Assembly: GCA_046154965.1 (NCBI GenBank)
Contig: JBJXDY010000022.1
Location: forward strand, 1-47,303
Length of the DNA: 47,303 nucleotides
Reading direction: 5' to 3'
DNA from: DATKFM01 sp046154965
GTDB lineage: Bacteria > Pseudomonadota > Alphaproteobacteria > Dongiales > Dongiaceae
Both the position numbers and the translations under genes were made by a program. The notes below the pieces were generated by a model, which was not told where the DNA came from, did not search any database, and saw only the letters and a list, made by a program, of their open reading frames with translations. Below, piece after piece: positions 7,993 through 16,923 of the stretch. The first letter of the stretch is position 1, and every line of letters begins with the position of its first letter.

Positions 7993-8076
7993 ATGGAAAT
8001 GGCGGCCATGATCATCATCGGCGCGGCTGCACCGCAAAGCGGCAGGCGGAGAAAAAGCGGGAGCTGCTGTTGGTGA
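7993..8076 (+). CDS. Possible 27-residue small protein with a strong ribosome-binding site
   Basis: An ideal AGGAGG (7980-7985) lies 7 bases before the ATG at 7993, overlapping the stop codon of the upstream enzyme gene. The frame encodes 27 residues: a short hydrophobic start (MEMAAMIIIGAAAP) and a basic, cysteine-ending tail (GRRRKSGSCCW). No known family is recognised. It could be a real small protein translated with the upstream gene, or the remnant of a lost gene. A leftward gene ends 4 bp beyond its stop. Confidence 0.35.
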   Translation: MEMAAMIIIGAAAPQSGRRRKSGSCCW

Positions 8077-8079
8077 AAA

Positions 8080-8946
8080 CTAAACCTTGATAGACGCGCT
8101 TCCCGCCAATGCGTGCGTCGCGCCATGAAGAAACGCGGTCGCCGCCCGCGCATCGTCGAATTCCCGCAGCCGCTCATAGGCGATCACCCCGCCGATCTTC
8201 ACATCGATGCGGCGGCCGATCTTATTGCGCACCTCGTGGAACAGCAGGCCGTAGCGCAGCGCCTGATGGATATGGGAGGCGATATGGAACAGGCGGCTGT
8301 TCTGGCCGTGGAAATAGACCGGCAGCACATCCGCACCGGCCGCCAGCGCCAGCTTCGCGGTCAGCGGGCCCCAGGGCCGCTCCACCACCGGGCCGAGCGC
8401 GCCGGTGGCCGTGGCCACGCCACCGCCGGGGAACACCAGAAGCGCGCCCCCAAGGTCCAACAACTCGCGCGCCTTGCGACGCGACTCAAGATTGTTCTTT
8501 GTCGACGCATCGGTGCCGGAGAAATCCACCGGCAGGATGTGGGCCCGCACTTCCGGCGCCTGATGCAGCACGCGATGGGTCATGATCTGGAAATCGCCGC
8601 GCTCCTGCGCCACCAGGCGGCAGAGGATGATGCCGTCGAGCACGCCGAAGGGATGATTGGCGACGACGACCAGGGGACCCGACGCCGGGATCGCGCCGCG
8701 GGGATCGCGGTCGGTCCGCACATCGAGCTCGAGCGCATCGATCGCATCCTGCCAGAAAAGCTCATGAGGCCGGGCCAGCCTGGCATGGTCCTCATAGAGG
8801 CGGCGGATGCGCGGTTGGCCGCTGGCGAACTCCAGCAGGCGCACGATGCCGCGACCCAGCTTGTTCAGCTCCGGCGAGGCATAGGTGAAGCGCGGCGCAG
8901 CCCGCGCTTCATCGAGGGTGTCGGCGAGGGAGAGGCTTCCTGTCAT
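8080..8946 (-). CDS. Lysophospholipid acyltransferase-family protein
   Basis: A 288-residue member of the PlsC-like acyltransferase superfamily. The catalytic HX4D motif is present as NHPFGVLDG, followed by a second block with ILPVDFSGTDASTKNN and the FPGGGVATA stretch that matches the glycine-rich acyl-acceptor site. A further block, AGADVLPVYFHGQNSRLF, matches the hemolysin/OlsB-like branch. It would transfer an acyl chain to a lysolipid or lyso-ornithine lipid at the inner face of the membrane. No clear membrane helix is seen, as is common in this branch. It stands alone between convergent and same-strand genes. The ribosome-binding site is weak (GGA). The exact acceptor is not resolved. 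Confidence 0.82.
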   Translation of the reverse strand: MTGSLSLADTLDEARAAPRFTYASPELNKLGRGIVRLLEFASGQPRIRRLYEDHARLARPHELFWQDAIDALELDVRTDRDPRGAIPASGPLVVVANHPFGVLDGIILCRLVAQERGDFQIMTHRVLHQAPEVRAHILPVDFSGTDASTKNNLESRRKARELLDLGGALLVFPGGGVATATGALGPVVERPWGPLTAKLALAAGADVLPVYFHGQNSRLFHIASHIHQALRYGLLFHEVRNKIGRRIDVKIGGVIAYERLREFDDARAATAFLHGATHALAGSASIKV

Positions 8947-9030
8947 GCATCCGATATAGGGGCCGCAGGTTCCCGTTTTATGGCTGTCCGGTTGCGGTGA
9001 TGTAAACGCGGCTATCGGAATGGGGCGGCG

Positions 9031-9423
9031 TTAACCCTGCGCCGGCGCGGCGGCATCCCGCTCGGCGAACACGTCCTTGGCGGCAAAAATGGCATTGAGG
9101 GCCGCGGGGAAGCCGGCATAGACGGCCATCTGCATCATGACCTCGATGATTTCCGCCTGCGTGCAGCCGACATTCAGGGCGCCGTGGATGTGGACACGCA
9201 GCTGCGGCGCGGCGTTGCCCATGGCGGTCAGCGCTGCGACGGTGGCGATCTCCCGCGATTTCAGGTCGAGCCCGGAGCGGCTGTAGATATCGCCGAAGGG
9301 AAACTCGATGAGATAGGCGGCGAAGTCCGGCGCAATGCCGGTGAGGGCCGCGACCACCCGCTCACCCTGTTCGCAGTCGATCTCTTTCAGTTTTTCCAGG
9401 CCGCGGTCGTATCGGCTTTGCAT
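9031..9423 (-). CDS. Carboxymuconolactone decarboxylase-family protein
   Basis: A 130-residue AhpD-like/CMD-fold protein. The core RSGLDLKSREIATVAALTAMG and LRVHIHGALNVGCTQAEIIEVMMQMAVYAGFPAALNA is the standard CMD signature, with a histidine pair (VHIHGAL) and a single cysteine rather than the CXXC of true AhpD. It could be a gamma-carboxymuconolactone decarboxylase or, more likely, a redox or detoxification protein of the same fold. The start at 9423 has GGAG eight bases upstream and lies inside the end of the merR gene: the two genes overlap by 62 bp in different frames. This makes the CMD gene the second gene of a merR-led operon. Confidence 0.9.
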   Translation of the reverse strand: MQSRYDRGLEKLKEIDCEQGERVVAALTGIAPDFAAYLIEFPFGDIYSRSGLDLKSREIATVAALTAMGNAAPQLRVHIHGALNVGCTQAEIIEVMMQMAVYAGFPAALNAIFAAKDVFAERDAAAPAQG

Positions 9424-9832
9424 CCTTCTTCTCCTTCTGTGCGGGGCGGCCGTTGCGCCCGGCGGTCTTGCGCTCGATGGCGCGGTAGTGGGCGATCTTG
9501 CCGGCGAGCAGGCGCAGGCTCTCCGAGAGCGCCGCGATGCGCCCGGTCACCGCCGCCTTATGGACTTCCAGCATCTCGCGCCGCGCCGCCGCCGTGCCGT
9601 CGCCCTGATAGCGCAGATCGGCGAAGCGCTTCATCTGGCGGATCGGCATGCCGGTCGCGCGCAGCCGCTGCAGGAATTCGAGCCAGGCCGCATCGTCAGC
9701 CGAATAGCGCCGGTGCCCGCCGCCATGGCGCGACACCTGGCGGATCAGGCCCGCGCGCTCGTAATAGCGGAGCGTGTAGGCGCTGAGTCCGCTGCGCGCC
9801 GCCATCTCCCGGATCGTCAGATGCGTCGTCAT
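9362..9832 (-). CDS. MerR-family transcriptional regulator
   Basis: A 156-residue MerR-type regulator. The N-terminal winged helix-turn-helix (LTIREMAARSGLSAYTLRYYERAGLI, then RRYSADDAAWLEFLQRLRATGMPI) is intact. The dimerisation coiled coil runs from about 85 to 120 (REMLEVHKAAVTGRIAALSESLRLLAGKIAHYRAI). No metal-binding cysteines are present, so an organic or redox effector is more likely. The C-terminal 25 residues are very basic and are encoded in the stretch that overlaps the downstream CMD-fold gene. Its own promoter has the 19-bp spacer typical of MerR-controlled promoters, and the predicted transcript start is at or next to the ATG, so it may be translated without a leader. Confidence 0.92.
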   Translation of the reverse strand: MTTHLTIREMAARSGLSAYTLRYYERAGLIRQVSRHGGGHRRYSADDAAWLEFLQRLRATGMPIRQMKRFADLRYQGDGTAAARREMLEVHKAAVTGRIAALSESLRLLAGKIAHYRAIERKTAGRNGRPAQKEKKDAKPIRPRPGKTERDRLRTG

Positions 9833-9840
9833 CGGGCGGG

Positions 9841-9871
9841 ACCCTACAGCTTCGAGCGCGCTCTAAGTCAA
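9841..9871 (-). promoter_or_regulatory. MerR-type promoter with 19-bp spacer
   Basis: On the leftward strand TTGACT (9866-9871) and TAGGGT (9841-9846) form -35 and -10 elements separated by 19 bp, longer than normal and typical of promoters twisted open by MerR regulators. The spacer contains the palindrome GAGCGCGCTC at 9854-9863 as the likely operator. Transcription would begin near 9834, one or two bases before the merR ATG at 9832. Confidence 0.7.
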
Positions 9872-10012
9872 GGGTGAAAACGGCCGGCGACGAAGAGCCG
9901 CGCTTAGAGCGCGATCCAGTCGAATTGAATCACAACGACTTGTTGTCCCCGCTTTCGTGCAGGGCTGTCCGGGGAAAGCAATGGGCGTGGTCCAATCTGA
10001 ACAGGCAGCGCT

Positions 10013-11359
10013 CTATCCGAGCTCCAGATAGCGCTTCACCTCGGCGGTGCTGACGGCACGGCGGAGCGCGGCATCCTCGGCTTCGCACAGCGCCGCGAAA
10101 TGATCGACGAAGGCGGCGCCGAACAGGCGGCGCGCTGTGGCGCAGGCCCGGAAGCGGCGCGTCGCCTCCGGCAGATCGGCCGGCAGGCGCGGCGCGTCCT
10201 TGGGCATCTCGTTCGGTCCGCCGCCGGCGATCGGCGCGTCGGTCAGCTTCAGCTTCCGGGCGAGGCCGTCGAGGCCGGCGGCAAGGAACAGCGCCAAGCC
10301 CAGATGCACGTTGAGATCGCTGCCGGGCAGACGCAGCTCCAGCCGCGTCATGTCCTCGGTCTCCGCCGCCGTGCGCACCGCGGCGGCATAGTTGCCGGGC
10401 GCCCAGCTCACCGTCTTGGGCGCCCAGCTGCCGGGCGAGAGGCGGCGATAGGCGTTGACCGTATGTGCGAGCATCGGAAAGGCCTCGGGCACCAGACCGA
10501 TGACGCCGGCGAGGAACGACTTCGCCGTTGCGCTCAGGCCGTTTGCATCTTTCGGATCGGCGAAGAGATTGCGGCCGGTCCTGCGGTCGCGCAGCGAGAG
10601 AACGATGTGGCCGCCGATGCCGGGAAAGCCGTCGCCCAGCAGCGGCATGAACGAGGCGGTCATGTTCCGCCGGCGGCAGAAAGCCTTGGTATAGAGCCGG
10701 AAGAAGGCGGCATCGTCGGCGGCGCGCATCGGCGCCTGGCGCCGCAGCGTCACTTCGAAGCAGCCGGGGCCTAGCTCGCCGCCCAGCGCGAAGAGACTGA
10801 TATCGGCGTAGCGCAGCATCCTCTCGAGTTCGCCGACGAACTCGGCATGCACGGCGGCCGTCTGCCCCGACCAACAGCGATTTTCGGGCGCGAAGGAGTC
10901 AAGGCCGGCGAAATTCTTGGCGCGCAGAGTCTCCGCCGTTTCGTTGAGCGCGATGAACTCGAACTCGAAGGCGGCCTGAACATCGAAGCCGCGCGCCGCC
11001 GCCTTCTCGATCTGCGCCCGCAGAACCTGCCGCGGCATGATTTCCGCCTGCGGTCCCGTGTAGTCGGCGACCAGCGCCGCCGCGTCGGGCTCGAAGGGGA
11101 AGACCCGCAGGGAGTCCGGATCATAGGCGATGGTCTCGCTGCCATAAGGGCCGGGAAACATGATGTTCTCGGCGATGTCCCATTTCGGCAGCACATTGGC
11201 GAAGACGGCGCTGTCGGCGCCATCGAGCAATTCCTTCCGCCGCAGCCGCCGCTCGCGGAACACGCCGGCAAAATCGAAGATGCCGGCATGCACCACATCC
11301 GCCTTTAGCGCGGTCAAGCCTTTCGCCAGCCGCGCCCGGACGTCATTGCGTCTTGCCAA
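10013..11359 (-). CDS. Glutamine synthetase-family protein with altered active-site motifs
   Basis: A 448-residue homologue of glutamine synthetase, closest in form to the gamma-glutamylpolyamine synthetase (PuuA-like) branch. The N-terminal FDFAGVFRERRL replaces the usual start, followed by FEFEF (metal-binding glutamate), GELGPGCFEV and the C-terminal RLELRLPGSD. Two blocks depart from the family rule. The MHVHQS-type stretch reads GIGGHIVLSL, keeping one histidine but not the second, and the RNRSA or DNR loop reads WAPGNYAAAVR, without the arginine. It probably ligates glutamate to an amine or has a changed activity; true glutamine synthesis is unlikely. It begins with TTG at 11359, preceded by GGGGGGA, 17 bp after the mutS stop, so it may be co-transcribed with mutS. 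Confidence 0.85.
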   Translation of the reverse strand: MARRNDVRARLAKGLTALKADVVHAGIFDFAGVFRERRLRRKELLDGADSAVFANVLPKWDIAENIMFPGPYGSETIAYDPDSLRVFPFEPDAAALVADYTGPQAEIMPRQVLRAQIEKAAARGFDVQAAFEFEFIALNETAETLRAKNFAGLDSFAPENRCWSGQTAAVHAEFVGELERMLRYADISLFALGGELGPGCFEVTLRRQAPMRAADDAAFFRLYTKAFCRRRNMTASFMPLLGDGFPGIGGHIVLSLRDRRTGRNLFADPKDANGLSATAKSFLAGVIGLVPEAFPMLAHTVNAYRRLSPGSWAPKTVSWAPGNYAAAVRTAAETEDMTRLELRLPGSDLNVHLGLALFLAAGLDGLARKLKLTDAPIAGGGPNEMPKDAPRLPADLPEATRRFRACATARRLFGAAFVDHFAALCEAEDAALRRAVSTAEVKRYLELG

Positions 11360-11376
11360 GAAATCCCCCCGTCTTC

Positions 11377-14070
11377 TTACACGTTGCGGCCCAACAACCC
11401 GCGCAGCTTGTACAGCAGTTCCAGCGCCTCCTTCGGCGACAGCTCGTCGGGACTGATGGCCGCCACCGCCTGCTCCAATTCCGACGGCCCCTTCTCCGGC
11501 GCCACCTGTTTCACAGCGGCAGAGAATAGCGGCAGGTCGTCGGCGAGGCGGGCCAGCGCGCCGGCTTGTTCGCCTTGCTCCAGAATTTCGAGTACCGACT
11601 CTGCCCGCGCCACCACGGCCGGCGGCAGGCCCGCCAGCTTTGCCACATGGATGCCGTAGGAGCGGTCGGCGGCGCCGGGCGCGATCTCGTGCAAGAACAC
11701 GATCTCATGCTGCCACTCCTTGACCCGCATGGCGTGGGGCGCCAGCGCCGGCAGCTTCGCGGCCAGCGATGTGAGCTCATGATAGTGCGTGGCGAACAGG
11801 GCGCGGCAGCGGTTGATCTCATGCAGATGCTCCAGCGCCGCCCAGGCGATGGAGAGACCGTCGAAAGTGGCGGTGCCGCGGCCAATCTCGTCCAGGATCA
11901 CCAGGGACCGGTCGGTCGCCTGGTTCAGAATCGCCGCCGTCTCCACCATCTCAACCCTGAAGGTGGAGCGGCCGCGGGCGAGATCGTCGGCGGCGCCGAC
12001 GCGGCGGAACAGCCGGTCGACGGCGCCGATATGGGCTGCAGCCGCCGGCACGAAGGAGCCCATCTGCGCCAGCAGCACGATCAGCGCATTCTGCCGCAAG
12101 AAGGTGGACTTGCCGGCCATGTTCGGCCCGGTGACCAGCCAGAGGCGCCGGCTTTCCGAGAGATCGCAGTCATTGGCGACGAAGCCGCCGGATGCATTGC
12201 GCTGCAGCGCCTGCTCCACTACGGGATGGCGGCCGGCCTTGATATCGAAGGCGGCGGAGCCGTCCACCAATGGCCGGCAGTAGCGGCCTTCGACCGCCAG
12301 TTCCGCCAGCGCCGATGCCACATCCAACGTCGCCAGCGCGCCGGCCGCCACCGCGATCGCCTCGGCGCGCGCCGTCACCTCGCCCACCAGATCGGCGAAT
12401 AGCGCCAGTTCGATGGCCAGCGCCTTATCGGCCGCCGTGGCGATGCGCTGCTCCAGATCGCCCAGCTCCACCGTGGTGAAGCGCATGGCGCTGGCCATGG
12501 TCTGGCGATGGATGAAGCGCGCCGCATCCTTCAGCAGTTTGTCGGCGTGGGTGGCCGTTGTTTCGATGTAATAGCCCAGCACATTGTTGTGGCGGATCTT
12601 CAATGCCGAGATTCCGGTCTCGCCGCGATATCGCGACTCAAGATCGACGATGAGCCGGCGGCTGGCGTCGCGCAGCATGCGCAGCTCATCCAGCTCCGGT
12701 TCGTAGCGCGGCGCGATGAAGCCGCCGTCCCTGGCGATCAGCGGCAACTCCTCAGCCAGCGCCCGGGTCAGCCGGTCCACCAGTTCGGCCTGGTGGCCGA
12801 GGTTGCGCACGGTTTCCGCCAGCGCCGCCGGCAGTGCCCCCAGTTTCGGCGGCGATTCGAGCTGCTGCCGCAGCGCTGCCGCCTCGATCAGCGCGTCGCG
12901 CACCGCCGCCAGGTCGCGCGGACCGCCGCGGCTCAGCGAAAGCCGTGACAGCGCCCGCTCCATATCCGGCACGCGGCGCAGACGCTCGCGCAATGTCCCG
13001 CGCAGATCCTCCTGGGCGACGAAATAGGCCACCATGTCCTGCCGCGCGGCGATGCCCTGGGGATCGGTCAACGGCGCCGAGAGCCAGGCCGCCAGCAGCC
13101 GCGCGCCGGCGCCGCTGCGGGTGCGGTCGATGGCTGATAGCAGCGAGCCCTGGCGCTCGCCGCCCAGGCTGCGCATCAACTCGAGATTGCGCCGGGTGGC
13201 GGCGTCGATCTCCAGCACCGCCCCGCGGGCCAGGCGCTTTGGCGGCGACAGGCGCGGCAGCTTGCCCTGCTGCGTCGTCTCCACATAGTCCACGAGGGCA
13301 CCGGCGGCGGCGAGTTCGGCCCGGGAAAAGCCGCCGAACCCTTCCAGCGCCTGCACGCCGTAGAGCTTCTCCAGCCGGCGGCGGCCGTTCTCGCTGTCGA
13401 AGCGCGGGTTAGGCAGCGGCGAGAGCGCCGACTTCCAATCGCTGAACAGCTCGAACAGCTTGACATCCCGCAGCAGCCGGTCGGCCAGCAGGATCTCGCC
13501 GGGATCAAGCCGCGCAAGCGCCGCGCCAAGCTCCACCGCCGCGATCGGCTGGGTTTGGAAATCCCCTGTCGACATATCGAGCCAGGCGAGCCCGATCTCG
13601 CCGCCCGCATCGGCCAGCGCGACCAGGTAATTGTGCCGGCGGGCATCCAGCAGCGCGTCTTCGGTGAGGGTGCCCGATGTCACCACGCGGATGACCTCGC
13701 GCCGCACCACAGCTTTGGCGCCGCCGCGCTTCTTCGCTTCGGCCGGATCCTCCATCTGCTCGCAGACCGCGACCTTGAAGCCGTTGCGGATCAGCTTCGC
13801 CAGATAGCCGTCCATGGCATGGGCGGGCACGCCGCACATGGGAATATCCTGGCCGTCATGCTGGCCGCGCTTGGTCAGCGCGATATCCAGGGCCTTGGCC
13901 GCCTTCACCGCATCTTCGAAGAACAGCTCGTAGAAATCCCCCATGCGATAGAACAAGAGACAATCGGGATGGGCCCGCTTGCTGGCCAGATACTGCGCCA
14001 TCGCCGGCGTGGCGAAGGCGGCATCGGGTGCGGCGGCGGTGGCGGCCGGCTGGAGTTCGGCGTTCATCAT
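11377..14070 (-). CDS. mutS: DNA mismatch repair protein MutS
   Basis: The full-length 897-residue mismatch recognition ATPase. The N-terminal mismatch-binding domain has the Phe-X-Glu motif in GDFYELF (F46, E48). The connector, core and clamp domains follow, then the ATPase domain with Walker A GPNMAGKS at about 642-649, Walker B ILDEIGRGTATFDG at about 722, and the ATHYHEL histidine region. The C-terminal tail, LEQAVAAISPDELSPKEALELLYKLRGLL, is the dimer/tetramer helix-loop-helix. Two ATGs in tandem (14070, 14067) follow AGGA. It is divergent from maeB, an arrangement I know from Rhodospirillales-like genomes. A glutamine synthetase-like gene follows closely on the same strand. Confidence 0.98.
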   Translation of the reverse strand: MMNAELQPAATAAAPDAAFATPAMAQYLASKRAHPDCLLFYRMGDFYELFFEDAVKAAKALDIALTKRGQHDGQDIPMCGVPAHAMDGYLAKLIRNGFKVAVCEQMEDPAEAKKRGGAKAVVRREVIRVVTSGTLTEDALLDARRHNYLVALADAGGEIGLAWLDMSTGDFQTQPIAAVELGAALARLDPGEILLADRLLRDVKLFELFSDWKSALSPLPNPRFDSENGRRRLEKLYGVQALEGFGGFSRAELAAAGALVDYVETTQQGKLPRLSPPKRLARGAVLEIDAATRRNLELMRSLGGERQGSLLSAIDRTRSGAGARLLAAWLSAPLTDPQGIAARQDMVAYFVAQEDLRGTLRERLRRVPDMERALSRLSLSRGGPRDLAAVRDALIEAAALRQQLESPPKLGALPAALAETVRNLGHQAELVDRLTRALAEELPLIARDGGFIAPRYEPELDELRMLRDASRRLIVDLESRYRGETGISALKIRHNNVLGYYIETTATHADKLLKDAARFIHRQTMASAMRFTTVELGDLEQRIATAADKALAIELALFADLVGEVTARAEAIAVAAGALATLDVASALAELAVEGRYCRPLVDGSAAFDIKAGRHPVVEQALQRNASGGFVANDCDLSESRRLWLVTGPNMAGKSTFLRQNALIVLLAQMGSFVPAAAAHIGAVDRLFRRVGAADDLARGRSTFRVEMVETAAILNQATDRSLVILDEIGRGTATFDGLSIAWAALEHLHEINRCRALFATHYHELTSLAAKLPALAPHAMRVKEWQHEIVFLHEIAPGAADRSYGIHVAKLAGLPPAVVARAESVLEILEQGEQAGALARLADDLPLFSAAVKQVAPEKGPSELEQAVAAISPDELSPKEALELLYKLRGLLGRNV

Positions 14071-14236
14071 TGGGTCCTAGCCCATTAAGCCAAGTCGATC
14101 CAGCGTCGGGCGGCCGGGGCGCGCCATAGGCTTGCCCGCCTTCCCTTTCGCCCGGTTTCGTGCCAGCCTGTCGTCAGAGAATCTTCAACCAAAACAACAC
14201 CTCACTCGGCGTCAACAGGGGGCGGCAGGCGGCAAG

Positions 14237-16522
14237 ATGGCAGACAACCGACGGGACCTTCTGGAAGAAGAGGCCCTGCTGATGCACGCCAGCGGGCGGC
14301 CCGGCAAGATCGAGATTCGCGCCACCAAGCCGCTCACCACCCAGCATGACCTGTCGCTGGCCTATTCCCCCGGCGTGGCGGCACCCTGCTTGCGCATCGC
14401 CAAGGATCCGGCCCTGGCCTATGACTACACGGCCCGGGGCAATCTGGTGGCGGTGATCTCCAACGGTACGGCCGTGCTCGGTCTCGGCGATCTCGGCGCG
14501 CTCGCCTCCAAGCCGGTCATGGAAGGCAAGGCGGTGCTGTTCAAGCGCTTCGCCGACATCGACGGCATCGACATCGAAGTCGACACCAAGGACGTGGACG
14601 AGTTCATCAACTGCGTGCGCTATCTCGGTCCCACCTTCGGCGGCATCAACCTGGAGGACATCAAGGCGCCCGACTGCTTCATCATCGAGCAGCGGCTGCG
14701 GGAACTCCTGGACATCCCCGTCTTCCATGACGACCAGCACGGCACCGCGATCATCGCACTCGCCGGGCTGATCAACGCGCTGGACCTCACCGGGCGCAAG
14801 ATGAAGGACATCAAGATGGTGGTGAACGGCGCGGGTGCCGCCGCCATCGCCTGCATCGAACTCATCAAGGCCATGGGCCTGCCGCACCAGAACGCCATCC
14901 TCTGCGACACCAACGGCGTCATCTATCAGGGCCGCGAGAAAGGCATGAACCAGTGGAAGTCGGCCCATGCGGTGCCGACGAAGGCGCGCAGCCTGGAAGA
15001 GGCGATGAAGGATGCCGACGTGTTCTTCGGCCTGTCGGCCAAGGGTGCGGTGACGGCGGCGATGGTCAAGGCGATGGCGCCGAAGCCGATCATCTTCGCC
15101 ATGGCCAATCCGGACCCGGAGATCACGCCGGAGGAAGTGCGCAGCGTGCGCAACGACGCCATCGTCGCCACCGGCCGCTCGGATTATCCGAACCAGGTGA
15201 ACAATGTGCTGGGCTTCCCTTACATCTTCCGGGGCGCCCTCGACGTACGCGCCTCCAGCATCAATGACGCGATGAAGATCGCCGCCGCCGAGGCGCTGGC
15301 CGCCATGGCGCGGGAGGACACGCCCGACGAGGTGGACGCCGCCTATGCCGGCCGCCGGCTGCGCTATGGCCCGGAATACATCATTCCCGTGCCGTTCGAT
15401 CCGCGCCTGATCTCCACCATTCCCATTGCGGTCGCGAAGGCCGCCATGGAAACCGGCGTGGCGCGCAAGCCGATCGTCGATACCGATGGCTATAAGATCG
15501 AGCTGTCGGCGCGGCTGGACCCGACGGCCGTCGGCCTGCAGCGCATCTTCGACCATGTGCGCGACCATCCCAAGCGCGTGGTGTTCGCCGAAGGCGAAGA
15601 GGAGAAGGTAATCCGCGCCGCCGTCTCTTTCCGCCATGCGGGCTATGGCGAGCCGATCCTGGTGGGGCGCGAGGAGCGCATCGCCGAAACGATCCGCACG
15701 CTCGGCCTCGCCGGCGCCGAAGGCCTGGAGATCCAGAACGCCCGGGTCAGCCAGCACAACAAGCAGTACATCGATTTCCTCTACACCCGGCTGCAGCGCA
15801 AAGGCTTCCTGTTCCGCGATTGCCAGCGGCTGGTGAACCAGGACCGCAACGTATTCGCCGCCTGCATGGTGGATCAGGGCCACGCCCATGCCCTGGTCAG
15901 CGGCCTGACCCGCAGCTTCCACACGACCTATGAGGAAGTGACGCGGGTGATCGACCCCCTGAGCGACAGGCGCGTGTTCGGCCTGTCCATCTTCCTGTCC
16001 CAGGGCCGCACCGTGTTCATCGCCGACACCTCCGTGCATGAATTGCCGACCGCGGTGGAGTTGGCCGACATCGCCGTTCAGACGGCGGCGAAAACGCGGC
16101 AGTTCGGCCATGAGCCGCGGGTGGCGCTGCTGTCCTTCTCCAACTTCGGCAATCCGCTGCGGGAGAAGGCGGAGCGGGTGCGCGATGCGGTCGACGAGCT
16201 GGATCAGCGCAAGGTGCTGGGCCGCGGCAATATCGATTTCGAGTATGACGGCGAGATGCAGGCCAATGTGGCGCTCGACTTCCAGCTCATGCGCGAGCGC
16301 TATCCCTTCTGCCGCCTGACCGGCGCCGCCAATGTGCTGATCATGCCGGCGCTGCACAGCGCCGATATCTCGGCCAAGCTGCTGCAGCAACTGGGCGGCG
16401 GCACAGTCATCGGCCCGATCCTGATCGGCATGGGCCGGCCGGTGCAGATCGTCCAGCCCGGCGCTACGGTATCCGACCTGGTCACTGCCGCCGCCATCGC
16501 CGCCTTTGACGCAAGGCGGTAG
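14237..16522 (+). CDS. maeB: NADP-dependent malic enzyme-phosphotransacetylase hybrid
   Basis: A 762-residue hybrid enzyme that decarboxylates malate to pyruvate with NADP. Residues 1 to about 420 form the malic enzyme part: LAYSPGVAAPC, the tyrosine/lysine catalytic region and DDQHGTAIIALAGL for metal and malate binding, and VVNGAGAAAIAC for the nucleotide-binding fold. From about 430 to the end is a phosphotransacetylase-like domain (RVVFAEGEEEKVIRAA, ALVSGLTRSFHTTYEEV, GAANVLIMPALHSADISAKLLQQLGG), usually regulatory rather than catalytic in this family. The ATG at 14237 begins the conserved MADNRRDLLEEEAL; the frame is open 35 codons further up, but that part has no homology. It is divergent from mutS across 166 bp. 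Confidence 0.96.
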   Translation: MADNRRDLLEEEALLMHASGRPGKIEIRATKPLTTQHDLSLAYSPGVAAPCLRIAKDPALAYDYTARGNLVAVISNGTAVLGLGDLGALASKPVMEGKAVLFKRFADIDGIDIEVDTKDVDEFINCVRYLGPTFGGINLEDIKAPDCFIIEQRLRELLDIPVFHDDQHGTAIIALAGLINALDLTGRKMKDIKMVVNGAGAAAIACIELIKAMGLPHQNAILCDTNGVIYQGREKGMNQWKSAHAVPTKARSLEEAMKDADVFFGLSAKGAVTAAMVKAMAPKPIIFAMANPDPEITPEEVRSVRNDAIVATGRSDYPNQVNNVLGFPYIFRGALDVRASSINDAMKIAAAEALAAMAREDTPDEVDAAYAGRRLRYGPEYIIPVPFDPRLISTIPIAVAKAAMETGVARKPIVDTDGYKIELSARLDPTAVGLQRIFDHVRDHPKRVVFAEGEEEKVIRAAVSFRHAGYGEPILVGREERIAETIRTLGLAGAEGLEIQNARVSQHNKQYIDFLYTRLQRKGFLFRDCQRLVNQDRNVFAACMVDQGHAHALVSGLTRSFHTTYEEVTRVIDPLSDRRVFGLSIFLSQGRTVFIADTSVHELPTAVELADIAVQTAAKTRQFGHEPRVALLSFSNFGNPLREKAERVRDAVDELDQRKVLGRGNIDFEYDGEMQANVALDFQLMRERYPFCRLTGAANVLIMPALHSADISAKLLQQLGGGTVIGPILIGMGRPVQIVQPGATVSDLVTAAAIAAFDARR

Positions 16523-16630
16523 GCGCCGTTCAACCACCCGCTGGATGATCCGCCGCTGGATGCGTCCAGCGGAAAAGGCAAATCCAAGCGATGGACCCCA
16601 TGTCCAGCGGGGAATTGGCGGAAAACAACC

Positions 16631-16699
16631 CCGGATCCAGTCCGGGGCAGGCTCCGGATCCAGTCCGGGGCAGGCTCCGGATCAAGTCCAGGGCCGGGT
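16631..16699. repeat. Three tandem copies of a 23-bp unit
   Basis: The unit begins CCGGATCCAGTCC and ends GGGGCAGGCT. Copies at 16631-16653 and 16654-16676 are identical; the third, at 16677-16699, has several changes. Each copy contains the inverted pair CCGGA...TCCGG, so each can fold on itself. This is the word often seen in dispersed intergenic repeats of high-G+C alphaproteobacteria. Confidence 0.85.
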
Positions 16700-16923
16700 C
16701 CTCCGCCCGCGTCCAGCGGCGCGGGCGAATCCGAGCGATGGACCCCATGCCAAGCGAGAAATCAGGCCAAGCGATCTTCCAGCCGCCGTCCAGCGGGGAC
16801 GGCGAGGCATATGGTATTCCGATAGACGGTGTTCAACATCAAGGCGGCCGCAAGTGGCGGCCGCGAAACAATAGTATAGCAGATTTGGCCTGAAACGGTG
16901 CAGGAATTCGGTCCTGCGAGGAA

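Noticed and set aside
14174..16537. Leftward frame of 787 codons
   Set aside because: It mirrors maeB, which is unmistakable; the opposite frame is histidine- and alanine-rich noise.
16631..16699. CRISPR array
   Set aside because: The 23-bp units abut without spacers, so this is a simple tandem repeat.
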